The notes: a model not told the origin generated them from the sequence alone. A DNA stretch of 64,000 bases from Acidisoma cellulosilyticum (GCF_020621385.1 NZ_JAESVA010000004.1:248001-312000); one strand, 5' to 3'. Numbered from the stretch's first letter, positions 8,577 through 17,528 are shown. Numbers and translations: made by a program.

Positions 8577-8707
8577 GTATATCAGCCGCGGTTTGCAGAT
8601 AGCATCACCCGGCCGTTTTCGGCTCGTCTTGATGGTGTCTGCGAACCTGATGCGGCCCTGGCTGGGCTAACCAACAAAAGGAAGAGAATAGCAGAGCTAT
8701 TCGCCCC

Positions 8708-11518
8708 ATGAACAAAGCCAAACTCTCGCGCCGCGGCTTCGTCCTGGGGGGGATCGCGGCAGGCGTCGCCATCCGGGTCAATTTTCTGGCTGACGGCGCG
8801 CGCGCGGATGTCATCGACAATCCGCGTGACGCGCGGCCCGCCTGGATCGGGCCGAACGGCAAGCCGCGCTTTCGCATGGATGCCGTCGCCAAGGTGACGG
8901 GCGACAAGACCTTTACGCGCGATTTTCGCGCGAAGGATATGCCGGGTTGGCCGACGGCGCAAAGCAATGCCCTGTTCATTCGGGCGAACCGCGCCGACGC
9001 TGCTTTTGAAAGCCTCGACCTGTCTGTTCTGGGCGCTGACCTGCAACCGGATCGTCTCGTGCTCGGCGAGGAACTGGTGAGGGATGGTCTGATGCCACCG
9101 GACGGCGCGGTCGTCGTGGCGCCCGGTTTCTACGGCGACCGCTTTCTGGTGCTGAAGGGGGAAACGCCGAGATTGCTGGGCCAACCGGTCGCTTTGCTGA
9201 TCTATCACGATTTTCCGCAGTTTGCCGCGGCACGCCGAAAGCTCCGCTTCGCGGACGTCATCCAATGGGGCGCCAAAACGGGGTATCATCCGCCGCCGCC
9301 TTACGGTGCCGGGCGCAGCATTCGCGTCGGTGGCGCGACGCCGGCCGATGCCGATCTTTACGCGCCGCTGACGGGCACCATCGTCGGCGGAACATTCGAT
9401 GCGCAGGGTGTGGTTTGGCCTGCCGCCAATGCCAGCGGCAATGCGGCTGAGAAGGCCATGGCGGCAGCAGAGACGATCGCGGCAGGCATCGAAAACGCGG
9501 GCCCGGACGCGCTCGTTTTGCAGCGGCGCTTTTACTCGCAATCCGTCGATGCCTCCGCCATGGAACCCGATAACGGGCTGGTCTGGTACCAGGCCGATAG
9601 CGGCCGTCTGCATGCGATGATCGCGACGCAATCGCCCTATGAGGTAGCGACCGCGACGACCGCCATGGTCGCGATCTCAAAATTCAAGCTCACCGCCATT
9701 GATCTGTCGATCGGCTATACCGTCGGCTATGGCACCAAGGATCACTCGATCTTTCCCTATTACTGCATGATCGCGGGTTTGTACGGTGACGGCCGGCCGG
9801 TGCGTCTGGCCAATGACCGGTTCGAGCAGTTTCAGATGGGACTGAAGCGGCACGCGTTCTGGATCGACAATACCCTCGTTATCGACCGTAAGACCCAAAG
9901 CTTTGAGGCTATGAAGGGGGTCTTCCGCTGCGATGGTGGCGGGCGCCGGAATTTCTCGCCCGAGGTCGGTTTCGTCGGCATGGTCGCGGCACAAGGCATC
10001 TATTACCTGCCGCGCAGCGACTTCTCCTATGAGGCCGTTGCGTCACGTGCCGTCGACGCCGGTTCAACGCGCGGCTTTGGCACGCTGCAGACCATGTCCG
10101 CCACGGAAATCATGGTCGATGAGGCGGCAGAGATTCTCGGCGTCGATGCCATCGCGCTGCGCCTCAAAAACGTCCTGCGCACGGGCATGAAGAATTCCCA
10201 AGGTGCCATCGCCGGCGGCCAGCTGCGCGATGACGAGCTTCTGGTGCAGATGCAGACCCATCCACTCTGGACCGGCCGGGCCGAGCGGAAAGCCGTCTAT
10301 GAGGCAGCCAATCCCGGCAAGCGCTACGGCATCGGCTTCGCGCAGGTGCATAAGGATTTCGGCTCGGTCGCCGAGGGCGCTATCACGACCCTGACGCTCG
10401 ACCCGACAGGGCTGCTCAGCATGCGCCAGCACGGCAATGACATGGGTACGGGCATGACGACGTCCCAGGCCATGATCGTTGCTGCCGTGCTGGGCCGCGC
10501 GCCGGAGAGCTATACGTTCGGGATCGTCGATTGGCCTGAAATGCCGCTTTCGGACGAGGGGACGGTCGGGACCCAGGCGGATCAGGACGCTTTGGCGCAG
10601 AACCCGCGCTGGACACCCTGCTTTTTGACGTCGATGAGTTCCTCCAACAGTGCCTTCTTCATCGGCCATGCGACGCGGGAGGCTGCGCGCGCGCTGCTGC
10701 GTTTCAGCCTTTGGCCGGCCGCCGTTGCGATCTGGTCCGAAGGCGCGGGCGGCGGTCAATTCGGGCCATTGTCGGCGAATGCAGATGAAATCCGATTCGA
10801 GGACGGGCATCTGACGGCCGGCGGATTGGAACCCTTGAGTTACGCCCGTCTTGCCAAGGTGGCGCATGAGCGTGGCCTGATCACGGGCGTCAGCGTCCAT
10901 AGTTTCAACCGTTGGCAGTTCAGTCAGGCGATCTTCGATGTGCCGACGATCGGCACAATGCGCCTGCCGATCGATGCGCTGTCCCTGCGGTTCGGCGATG
11001 GGGCCGGCGGCTTTCGGTTCATTGACCGGCAACAGGTCTTCTACCCGGAGGTCGCGCGGATGAATGCCGGTGTCACCTACTATTCCGGCATGGCAACCCT
11101 GGTGGAACTGGCGGTCGATACGGCAAGCGGCCAGGTTGATTTGCTGTCACACCACTCCCTGCTGGAATGCGGCAATCAGATCGTCCCCGAACTGGTCTCC
11201 GGCCAGATTCAGGGCGGGCTTGCCATGGGCATCGGCCACGCCTTGCACGAAGACTTGCCGCTGTATGAGGACGGCCCTGGCAACGGCACCTGGAATTGGA
11301 ACCGTTACCGCCTGCCGCATGGCCGTGACGTCGCCGTCTGGACCCAGACGACCACCGTTTTGCCGCCGCTGTCGGAAACCGACCCGCCCAAGGGTATGGC
11401 GGAGGTCGTGATGATCGCCGTTGTGCCGGCGATCGCCAATGCCGTCACACATGCCATCGGCAAACGTTTCTATGCGACGCCGATCACGCCTGAGCAGATT
11501 CTGGAGGCGCTGTCGTGA
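8708..11518 (+). CDS. Molybdopterin-binding large subunit of a xanthine dehydrogenase-family oxidoreductase
   Basis: The 936-residue protein begins with a twin-arginine signal (LSRRGFVLGGIAAGVAI), so the complex is exported folded. The body has the xanthine dehydrogenase/isoquinoline 1-oxidoreductase layout: the Moco region near 430-470 with DAGSTRGFGTLQ, IRGGL-like GQIQGGLAMGIGHAL near 840, and a late KGMAEVVMI segment that probably carries the catalytic Glu. It forms an operon (4-bp overlap) with a [2Fe-2S] subunit and a triheme cytochrome c, the composition of periplasmic membrane-bound aldehyde dehydrogenases of acetic acid bacteria. Aldehyde or N-heterocycle oxidation is therefore inferred; substrate is not determined. 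Confidence 0.88.
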   Translation: MNKAKLSRRGFVLGGIAAGVAIRVNFLADGARADVIDNPRDARPAWIGPNGKPRFRMDAVAKVTGDKTFTRDFRAKDMPGWPTAQSNALFIRANRADAAFESLDLSVLGADLQPDRLVLGEELVRDGLMPPDGAVVVAPGFYGDRFLVLKGETPRLLGQPVALLIYHDFPQFAAARRKLRFADVIQWGAKTGYHPPPPYGAGRSIRVGGATPADADLYAPLTGTIVGGTFDAQGVVWPAANASGNAAEKAMAAAETIAAGIENAGPDALVLQRRFYSQSVDASAMEPDNGLVWYQADSGRLHAMIATQSPYEVATATTAMVAISKFKLTAIDLSIGYTVGYGTKDHSIFPYYCMIAGLYGDGRPVRLANDRFEQFQMGLKRHAFWIDNTLVIDRKTQSFEAMKGVFRCDGGGRRNFSPEVGFVGMVAAQGIYYLPRSDFSYEAVASRAVDAGSTRGFGTLQTMSATEIMVDEAAEILGVDAIALRLKNVLRTGMKNSQGAIAGGQLRDDELLVQMQTHPLWTGRAERKAVYEAANPGKRYGIGFAQVHKDFGSVAEGAITTLTLDPTGLLSMRQHGNDMGTGMTTSQAMIVAAVLGRAPESYTFGIVDWPEMPLSDEGTVGTQADQDALAQNPRWTPCFLTSMSSSNSAFFIGHATREAARALLRFSLWPAAVAIWSEGAGGGQFGPLSANADEIRFEDGHLTAGGLEPLSYARLAKVAHERGLITGVSVHSFNRWQFSQAIFDVPTIGTMRLPIDALSLRFGDGAGGFRFIDRQQVFYPEVARMNAGVTYYSGMATLVELAVDTASGQVDLLSHHSLLECGNQIVPELVSGQIQGGLAMGIGHALHEDLPLYEDGPGNGTWNWNRYRLPHGRDVAVWTQTTTVLPPLSETDPPKGMAEVVMIAVVPAIANAVTHAIGKRFYATPITPEQILEALS

Positions 11519-12060
11519 CGATCCCGCATCGCCCGATGTCACTCACGGTCAATGGCAAGCCCGTCGGGCCGATCGATGTGCCGAATGACATGATGATGCT
11601 CGATTTCCTACATGACTATCTGAACCTCACCGGCTCGCGCTTCGGCTGCGGGCAGGGAATTTGCCATGCCTGCACCATTATTCTCGACGATCCGGTTGAG
11701 GGCGCGGTTGAGATGCGGACCTGCGTCACGGGCGCGCATTTCTTCGCGGAGAAGCGCGTGCGGACGATCGAAGGCCATGCGACGCGGGACGCCAAGGGCG
11801 ATATCCTGCAGCTGACGCCGGTGCAGCAGGCGTTCATCGAGCATTTCGCCTTTCAATGCGGCTATTGCACGCCGGGCTTCGTGACCGGCACCCAGGTGCT
11901 GATCGAGCGCCTGCGGAAGACACCGATCGCCAGGGCGGATGTGGAAAAGACGATCGAACAGGCGCTGGCGCCGCATATCTGCCGCTGCACCGGCTATGTC
12001 CGCTATTACGAGGCGATCAGGGCCGTGATCCTGAGCACCCCCGGCCTGGTGAGCGGTTAG
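11515..12060 (+). CDS. [2Fe-2S]-binding small subunit of the Mo oxidoreductase
   Basis: The 181-residue protein carries both iron-sulfur clusters of the XDH/isoquinoline oxidoreductase family. An N-terminal plant-ferredoxin cluster is at FGCGQGICHACTII (about residues 42-55), and an all-helical C-terminal cluster uses CGYCTPGF and CRCTGYVRYYEAI. It passes electrons from the molybdenum centre to the cytochrome subunit. The GTG start at 11515 overlaps the stop of the large-subunit gene (GTGA); an ATG at 11536 (MSLTVNG) is an alternative. It has no own export signal and would travel with the Tat-targeted large subunit, as known for this family. Confidence 0.92.
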   Translation: MTIPHRPMSLTVNGKPVGPIDVPNDMMMLDFLHDYLNLTGSRFGCGQGICHACTIILDDPVEGAVEMRTCVTGAHFFAEKRVRTIEGHATRDAKGDILQLTPVQQAFIEHFAFQCGYCTPGFVTGTQVLIERLRKTPIARADVEKTIEQALAPHICRCTGYVRYYEAIRAVILSTPGLVSG

Positions 12061-12061
12061 G

Positions 12062-13303
12062 ATGCGCCTGTCCCGACGCATGAGGCTTGGCCTGCTGGCT
12101 GTCGGGCTTGTCTGCGTCATTGGGGCCGCCGGCGTGCTGGCGGTTCTGTTCGGGGTCTTTCAGCCGAGCGTCGTGAGCGATGCGGTCAACCAGCCGCTGA
12201 CGCCGGCCGAGATGGCGCAGTTGGTGCCGCGTGGTCGTTATCTGACGCTGGCGGCCGATTGCGCGGCCTGCCATACCGCGCCGGGTGGCGCGCCCTATGC
12301 CGGGGGCCTCGGTTTCGCGCTGCCGGTCGGCACGCTTTACGCCACCAATATCTCGCCGGACCCCACTTATGGCATCGGCCAGTGGAGCCGCGCCGATTTT
12401 CAGCACGCGATGCGTGACGGCATCGGTCCGGGCCATAGCTATCTGTTTCCGGCGATGCCCTACGTCTCCTACCGTCAGATGTCGGAAGGCGATGTCGACG
12501 CGGTCTATGCTTATCTGATGACAAGGCAGCCCATCCACCAGGCCAGCCCGCGTGACAGCTTTCCACTGCCTTATATGCGGCTGGGCATGGCTTTCTGGAA
12601 TCTCATCAATCTCCCGAGCCGCGGGTTTGTGACAGATGCGGCACTCTCCCCTACGATCAATCGTGGACGCTATCTGGTCGATGCGCTCGGCCATTGCGGC
12701 GAATGTCACACGCCGCGCGATATCAGCATGGGCATGATCCCCGGTCGTTATCTGCAGGGTGCGACGATCGAGGGCGTCGATGCGCCTGACATTACACCCG
12801 CCGGCCTCGCCAGGCTGGGCTTCGACGCGCCGACGCTCGCGCAATTCATGCGGGCCGGGTTGGGTCCGCAGGGTGTCACGACCTTCTCGATGTATGAGGT
12901 GATCGAACATTCGACGCGCTATCTGACGCCAGCGGATGCCGAGGCGATGGCGGATTACCTCATGCAGGGCGCACCGCCACCGGTGGTGGTCACCGTGGGC
13001 GCCGTCACACCCGGAACGGAGCATGGGCGGCAGAGCTATGTCGCGGTCTGTGCCGGCTGCCATGGGCTGAACGGGGTGGGCGTGCCGCATGTGGCGCCCG
13101 CGATGCGCACCAACGCGACGCTGCGGCTGCCGAGCGACCGCAATCTCATGCGCATCATGAGCGATGGCCTGCCGGCGCAGAGCTTTCCGGACGGTGAGGC
13201 CATGCAGCCTATGCCCGGCTTCGCGCATCTGCTGACGCATCAGGAACTGGTCGATCTGGCCGCCTATCTGCGCAGCACCTGGGGCGGTCATCCGCCACAC
13301 TAG
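12062..13303 (+). CDS. Membrane-anchored triheme cytochrome c subunit
   Basis: The 413-residue protein has an N-terminal membrane anchor (about residues 8-32, LGLLAVGLVCVIGAAGVLAV) and three CxxCH heme sites: CAACH near residue 70, CGECH near 214 and CAGCH near 333. Three-heme cytochromes of this length are the electron-transfer subunits of acetic-acid-bacteria alcohol and aldehyde dehydrogenases and deliver electrons to ubiquinone. It begins one base after the stop of the [2Fe-2S] subunit gene, so the three genes form one periplasmic dehydrogenase. Its stop overlaps the stop of the convergent antiporter gene. Confidence 0.92.
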   Translation: MRLSRRMRLGLLAVGLVCVIGAAGVLAVLFGVFQPSVVSDAVNQPLTPAEMAQLVPRGRYLTLAADCAACHTAPGGAPYAGGLGFALPVGTLYATNISPDPTYGIGQWSRADFQHAMRDGIGPGHSYLFPAMPYVSYRQMSEGDVDAVYAYLMTRQPIHQASPRDSFPLPYMRLGMAFWNLINLPSRGFVTDAALSPTINRGRYLVDALGHCGECHTPRDISMGMIPGRYLQGATIEGVDAPDITPAGLARLGFDAPTLAQFMRAGLGPQGVTTFSMYEVIEHSTRYLTPADAEAMADYLMQGAPPPVVVTVGAVTPGTEHGRQSYVAVCAGCHGLNGVGVPHVAPAMRTNATLRLPSDRNLMRIMSDGLPAQSFPDGEAMQPMPGFAHLLTHQELVDLAAYLRSTWGGHPPH

Positions 13304-14400
13304 CCCTGTATGAGCAGGAGCAGAAAGGCGCCGAACAGGATCAGGTGAACGACACCCTGAATGATATTCGTGCGACCGCTGGCGAAGGTAACGATGCTGA
13401 CGGCAAGCGTGACAAGCAGCATCACCTCGTCCGAATGCTCAACGCCCAGGATCAGGCTTCGGCCCGTGATATAGCTGACGACGATCATGGCCGGGATCGT
13501 GAGGCCGATGGTGGAGAGAACCGAGCCTAGAAAGATATTGAGCGAGCGCTGCACATGGTTGGCCATGGCGGCGCGCACGGCGCCGGTCGCTTCCGGTGTT
13601 GCGACGAGGATGGCTATGACCAATCCCCCGAGCGCATCCGGCGCGCCGAGCGTCTCGATGATGTAATCGACCGGATGGGCCAGTTGCTCAGCCAGAAAGA
13701 CCAAGGGCGCCATATAGGCGAAGAGCAGGATCACATGCGGGACGAGCGGTGGCTTGGAACCGGCATGAGACGCGTGACCGGCGACCTCGTCCCCCAAAGT
13801 GAAATAGCCGCGATGCCGCCCGCTCTGCATCGCCAGGAAGGTCATATAGAGACCGACGGCGACGAGGGCGACGAAGCTGCTTTGTGCTATGGACAAGGTG
13901 GGCCCTGCCGTCGCTTGCGTGAAATCCGGCAGAACCAATGTCAGCACGATCAGCGGAATGATGACGCTGAGATAGGCATTGGCACCTTGCAGATTGTAAT
14001 GCTGCTCGCGATGCCGCAATCCGCCCAGGAGCAGCGACAGTCCGACCATGCCGTTGAGGATGATCATGACGACCGAGAACAGCGTGTCGCGGGTCAAGGT
14101 TGGGTTGTTGGAGCCATGCAGCATGACGGCGGTAATGCTCATGACCTCGATAAAGGTTACCGACAGGGTCAGAATAAGCGTGCCGTAGGGTTCGCCAAGT
14201 CGGATCGCGAGTTGATCGGCGTGGCGAACCACCGACAGCGCGGAGCCTAGGATGACGGTCAGCAGCCAGATTGCGATCACCGCCAGCCCGAGCGGATGTG
14301 ATAGCTGGTTAAACAGGCTATGACCTGCGCAGAAGAAGCAAAGGCAGGTCGCAAAGCTTAGAACAAGCCAGGCTTCATCACGCAAGAATCGGCCTAGCAT
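13300..14400 (-). CDS. ChaA-like Ca2+(Na+)/H+ antiporter
   Basis: The 366-residue polytopic membrane protein has about 10-11 hydrophobic segments and the two repeated acidic motifs of the CaCA superfamily: SVTFIEVMSITAVMLHG near residues 80-96 and VATPEATGAVRAAMANHVQR near 265-285, followed by FLGSVLSTIGLTIPAM. Length and sequence match ChaA, which exchanges Ca2+ or Na+/K+ for protons across the inner membrane. It is convergent with the cytochrome gene, sharing stop-codon bases. The upstream 230 bp contain no partner gene. Confidence 0.82.
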   Translation of the reverse strand: MLGRFLRDEAWLVLSFATCLCFFCAGHSLFNQLSHPLGLAVIAIWLLTVILGSALSVVRHADQLAIRLGEPYGTLILTLSVTFIEVMSITAVMLHGSNNPTLTRDTLFSVVMIILNGMVGLSLLLGGLRHREQHYNLQGANAYLSVIIPLIVLTLVLPDFTQATAGPTLSIAQSSFVALVAVGLYMTFLAMQSGRHRGYFTLGDEVAGHASHAGSKPPLVPHVILLFAYMAPLVFLAEQLAHPVDYIIETLGAPDALGGLVIAILVATPEATGAVRAAMANHVQRSLNIFLGSVLSTIGLTIPAMIVVSYITGRSLILGVEHSDEVMLLVTLAVSIVTFASGRTNIIQGVVHLILFGAFLLLLIQG

Positions 14401-14630
14401 GACAATTATTGTTCCCTTTGATGCTTGGGTCGCGATCGTATCATTCAGCCAGCGCTTTTTCCAGTTGGACTTGCCGGACCATGACCGCTGCGCGGCTGCG
14501 CTTCACTGATTCGTAGCGCTGATTCCTTTGGGGCAGAGGATTCATATTATTCATGACCATCGCTTGATTCTGCGTTTGGCCTGCGAATCGCTGCTCGTTA
14601 GGATTCCTTCGCCCGTGAAGGACAAGGACG
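14401..14630. other. Intergenic region without a supported gene
   Basis: This 230-bp gap separates the divergent antiporter gene and the orphan gene at 14631. An open frame on the minus strand (14441-14656) overlaps the start of the plus-strand gene, has no ribosome site and no recognisable product. No convincing promoter or palindrome was identified, although both neighbouring promoters must lie here. Confidence 0.6.
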
Positions 14631-15161
14631 ATGCTCAGCGTTAAGGTCGAGACCACAAGGCTTGAACTGCAAGCGCCCTATCATCCTGCCTTGCCTCTCC
14701 GCGCCAGGGCGATCGGAGGGCGATGGATGGGCGCTGGGATTGGTTGGACTTTTCCGCTCAGCGCGGAAGCGGCATTGCGCGCCTTGTGCGAGGATATCTG
14801 GGCGGTTGATGGATCACCTGAAGCTTCGGCAGCGACTGTTGATCTGCAGATTGCCGTCGATGAGCGGGCGCCTGTTCGCAGGGTCTTTCTGGCCTATGAG
14901 GGGCCGATCTATCTCGTCGGGCGCGAAATTGCGGCGTCGCTCATCAATCGTAAGGCCGCGCGACCGGGGCGTGGTATCCGGTTTTTGGAGGGCAAGCCTC
15001 GCTGCGTCGAAACCCCGAGCAAGTGGAGCACGGTCATCCCCAATGGGTCTGTGTTTCTGGTGCGCGACGTGCCGACTATGGCTATCGCTCGCTTTCGGCA
15101 CGCGCTTGCCGGGGCAGGGGAGCTCGACGTCAGAGCAACAAAGCGGCCAGAGGAAAACTAG
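14631..15161 (+). CDS. Hypothetical protein, HARP-like N-terminal motif
   Basis: A 176-residue soluble protein. Residues about 11-43 read LELQAPYHPALPLRARAIGG then RWMGAGIGWTFP, resembling the short fold seen in HARP/SMARCAL1-type and plasmid-borne proteins (YNPELVxxxRxxGGRW...W.FP), which can contact DNA. The remainder has no motif I recognise. It is isolated, with a convergent Mo-fold protein downstream and a hairpin repeat element in the gap. An AAGGACAAGG stretch upstream could serve as ribosome site. Function unknown. Confidence 0.6.
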   Translation: MLSVKVETTRLELQAPYHPALPLRARAIGGRWMGAGIGWTFPLSAEAALRALCEDIWAVDGSPEASAATVDLQIAVDERAPVRRVFLAYEGPIYLVGREIAASLINRKAARPGRGIRFLEGKPRCVETPSKWSTVIPNGSVFLVRDVPTMAIARFRHALAGAGELDVRATKRPEEN

Positions 15162-15205
15162 CGCGATCTGTGGGGGCGATCGAGCGTACCGCTCGGGCCT
15201 GGGGG

Positions 15206-15373
15206 CTAGAGCCTGTCAGGTTTTAATAGATAATTGGTCATCCGCGCACTTGTTGCGCGGACCTATCCGCCGCGGCGCCCAGACGGCCATTTGCCTGGAC
15301 ATGGGTAGACCCGCGGAACAAGTCCGCGGGCGACGGATTTTTGGGCGTTTCCAACTAAGCTGACGGACGCTAG
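15206..15373. repeat. MITE/REP-like element with imperfect terminal inverted repeats and two hairpins
   Basis: The element begins CTAGAGCCTGTCAGG and ends with the near inverse CTGACGGACGCTAG. Inside are two strong hairpins: CCGCGCA-cttgt-TGCGCGG (about 15242-15260) and CCCGCGGA-acaag-TCCGCGGG (about 15310-15330). A second copy with the same order of parts lies at 59194-59375 and a degenerate core at 5370-5394. It occupies the gap between two convergent genes (14631 + and 15446 -) and may act as a two-way transcription terminator. No coding capacity. Confidence 0.7.
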
Positions 15374-15445
15374 GTCAACGAGGACCGGGTCGCGGCTTCG
15401 CAAACCCGATCCATTGCAGAAAAGCCCTGATCGCCGTCGCCACGG

Positions 15446-16018
15446 CTAGACGAGCTGCATTGTTTGCAGCTGCCAAGGGCAACGATTGTAAATCAGGTTG
15501 GATTGCCATTCGGGATGGCGGTCGAAGTCAAAAATGACGAAGAGCGGACCGAAATGATCGATCGGCATGTATTGGCCGTTGATCTTCGTCGCCATCAGCG
15601 GCTTGTCCTGCGCGATCATGTCGAGGGGAATTTCGCAGGCATAGTCGTTCAGCGCGGTGCAGACCAGTTTGGTGCCTGACGCCCCCAGATATTGCAAAAA
15701 TCTTTCCAGAAAGACCCCCTGGAACTCCACCCGCTTGGTCCAAGGCGTCAGGGTGGTGAAACTTTCGAGACCCAGCGCTTCGATGGAGGCCATATCGAAA
15801 ACGGCGGTATTGCCTTGATTATGCCGCGTGATCTTGCCGGAAACCGTCAAGATGGGGTCGCCTTTGGGCAGGCCGAGCGCTGGTGCTGCGTCATCCGCGA
15901 AAGCCGGGACAATCGCCGAAGCGGATGCCGCGACTGTTCCCAGAAGGAGCGATCGCCGCGTCACGGGGGCAATAATGTTCGACAAAACTGGTCTTCCTCG
16001 CTCTGGTGTCACGGACAA
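15446..16018 (-). CDS. Exported sulfite-oxidase-fold (molybdopterin-binding domain) protein
   Basis: A 190-residue protein with a twin-arginine-like leader (TRRSLLLGTVAASASAIVPAFA, cleavage near residue 41). The mature part resembles short stand-alone relatives of the oxidoreductase molybdopterin-binding domain: ILTVSGKIT, FDMASIEALG, TPWTKRVEFQGVFLERFLQ and NGQYMPIDHFGPLFVIFDF. The usual Moco-ligating cysteine of sulfite oxidases is not evident in the expected place, so enzymatic activity is uncertain. These proteins often act in periplasmic signalling or are of unknown role. It is a single gene, convergent to the orphan at 14631. Confidence 0.72.
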   Translation of the reverse strand: MSVTPERGRPVLSNIIAPVTRRSLLLGTVAASASAIVPAFADDAAPALGLPKGDPILTVSGKITRHNQGNTAVFDMASIEALGLESFTTLTPWTKRVEFQGVFLERFLQYLGASGTKLVCTALNDYACEIPLDMIAQDKPLMATKINGQYMPIDHFGPLFVIFDFDRHPEWQSNLIYNRCPWQLQTMQLV

Positions 16019-16156
16019 GTATCGCGGGTCAAAGATATAGATCTATTTTAGGAGGAAATTCAGCATCAGGATAGCGCCATTGTGACATGGGGTCAGGAAT
16101 GGAAACAGGCCCTTCGCCCAGGGCTACCCGGAACGCTATCGCATCACCGCAACAAG

Positions 16157-16729
16157 CTAGGGGATAAGGCCCGTGCCGCGATAGGCCCGAATGCTGCGGT
16201 CATAGATGCCGATATCCTGACAGCCGCGCGCGACCAGCTGCGCACCCTCAATGGCCGCGAAGATCGCCGTCGCCTGGTCGGTCAAAGCAGGTTTAGGCGC
16301 CTTGGGCTGGGCGATGACGAGGACGCGCTCAAGCCAGGCGAGATTAACGGCCGCGAATTTGTCGACCTCGACGCGAACCTCCTCCGGAAGATCGTCGAGT
16401 TCGGCGCTCATGATGCCGCAGAGGCACATGCGATTGTCATTGGCGAGGGCAGCCCGGAAGATCGCGACATAGCGGTCCATGATCTGCGCAGGATTGCTCA
16501 TTGTGGCCAGCAGCTCGTTCAGAGCGGCTGAACCTTCCTCGGTATAGCGCCGCGCCAAAGCTGCCCCCAGGTCCCCCTTGGTCGGGAAATGGTAATGCAC
16601 GCTCGCACTTTTGACGCCGACATCCTTGGCGAGTTCACGGAAGCTCAGCGCGTTATAGCCATGGGCCTGAACTGCGAGCCGTCCGGCCGTCATGATCGCT
16701 TCGCGGATATCCGTCTTGGTTTTGGCCAT
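16157..16729 (-). CDS. TetR/AcrR-family regulator
   Basis: The 190-residue protein has an N-terminal TetR helix-turn-helix (about residues 9-55, MTAGRLAVQAHGYNALSFRE ... ASVHYHFPTKGDLGAAL) and an all-helical ligand-binding C-terminus with CLCGIMSAELDDLPEEV, as in regulators of the YezE/AcrR type. It is divergent from the GST gene. Two identical-pattern palindromes CTATC-N4-GATAG in the 101-bp gap, one near each start, are probable binding sites, so it likely represses itself and the GST gene. Confidence 0.92.
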   Translation of the reverse strand: MAKTKTDIREAIMTAGRLAVQAHGYNALSFRELAKDVGVKSASVHYHFPTKGDLGAALARRYTEEGSAALNELLATMSNPAQIMDRYVAIFRAALANDNRMCLCGIMSAELDDLPEEVRVEVDKFAAVNLAWLERVLVIAQPKAPKPALTDQATAIFAAIEGAQLVARGCQDIGIYDRSIRAYRGTGLIP

Positions 16730-16742
16730 CTCTCATCCTTGT

Positions 16743-16756
16743 CTATCATTCGATAG
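16743..16756. promoter_or_regulatory. TetR operator copy 1
   Basis: CTATCATTCGATAG is a perfect 5-bp inverted repeat around 4 bases and lies just upstream of the TetR start codon. The same CTATC-N4-GATAG pattern recurs at 16800-16813. Confidence 0.7.
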
Positions 16757-16763
16757 ATAGCGA

Positions 16764-16792
16764 TTGACTCGCCGAAAAGGAAGCCCTATCTC
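16764..16792 (+). promoter_or_regulatory. Putative promoter of the GST gene
   Basis: TTGACT (16764-16769) and TATCTC (16787-16792) are separated by 17 bp. The transcription start would fall beside the second operator (16800-16813), in keeping with repression by the divergent TetR protein. Hexamer match is good for -35, weak for -10. Confidence 0.5.
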
Positions 16793-16799
16793 AGCGTCG

Positions 16800-16813
16800 C
16801 TATCTACCGATAG
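16800..16813. promoter_or_regulatory. TetR operator copy 2
   Basis: CTATCTACCGATAG repeats the CTATC-N4-GATAG palindrome of 16743-16756, 57 bp away, and lies at the probable transcription start of the GST gene. Confidence 0.7.
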
Positions 16814-16830
16814 ACAGGAAACATCGACAC

Positions 16831-17517
16831 ATGAAAATCTTCGACCGTCCGGGCTTCCCCAATCCGGCCCGTATTCGCATCGTTCTGGCCGAGAAGGGGC
16901 TGGACTCGCAGATCAATTTCGTCTCGGTCGATCTCATCGGGGCCGAGCACAAGCAAGCCGAATTCCTCGAAAAGAATCCGTCCGGCGTGCTGCCGGTTTT
17001 GCAACTTGATGACGGCACCTATATTGCCGAATGCACGGCGATCACCGAATATCTCGACAATCTGGATGGGGATCCGCGGCTGACGGGCAGAACGCCCAAG
17101 GAAAAGGCCTTGATCCATATGATGCAAAGACGCGCGGAGGCTGAGTTGCTTGATGCCGTCGGGAATTATTTCCATCATGCGACGCCGGGTCTGGGGACCG
17201 CGCTACAGGCTTTCAAAAGCCCCGCATGGGAAGGACGGAAGGATTGGGGCGATCGGCAGCGGGAAAAAGCGCTCGGCGGCCTGCGCTATTTCGATAACGT
17301 CCTGAAAGACTCACCCTTTATTGCCGGCGACCACTTCTCGCTGGCCGATATTACGGTCTATGCCGGGCTGATGTTCGGCGATGCTGCCGGGATCACCATC
17401 CCGGACGATCATGCCGCATTGAAGACTTGGCGCGAGACAGTCTCCGAAATTCCAAGCGTGAAGAACCGAAGCGGCCAGGCTTTCGGGTCCGAGGATCTGC
17501 GACGCCTCGGTTTCTGA
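16831..17517 (+). CDS. Glutathione S-transferase family protein
   Basis: The 228-residue protein has an N-terminal thioredoxin-like GST domain (residues 1-80: FDRPGFPNPARIRIVLAEKG, the cis-Pro segment NPSGVLPVLQLDDGTYIAE with the glutathione-binding ECTAI) and an all-alpha C-terminal domain ending near VKNRSGQAFGSEDLRRL, with the conserved FIAGDHFSLADITVYAGL motif around 160-180. It conjugates or uses glutathione, in the cytoplasm, for detoxification. A single gene controlled by the divergent TetR protein, judged by the operators between them. Confidence 0.9.
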   Translation: MKIFDRPGFPNPARIRIVLAEKGLDSQINFVSVDLIGAEHKQAEFLEKNPSGVLPVLQLDDGTYIAECTAITEYLDNLDGDPRLTGRTPKEKALIHMMQRRAEAELLDAVGNYFHHATPGLGTALQAFKSPAWEGRKDWGDRQREKALGGLRYFDNVLKDSPFIAGDHFSLADITVYAGLMFGDAAGITIPDDHAALKTWRETVSEIPSVKNRSGQAFGSEDLRRLGF

Positions 17518-17528
17518 TCGGCACTGAC

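Noticed and set aside
14441-14656. Possible 71-residue (or 39-residue from an internal ATG) minus-strand gene
   Set aside because: No ribosome site, overlaps the start of the better-supported plus-strand gene, no recognisable features.
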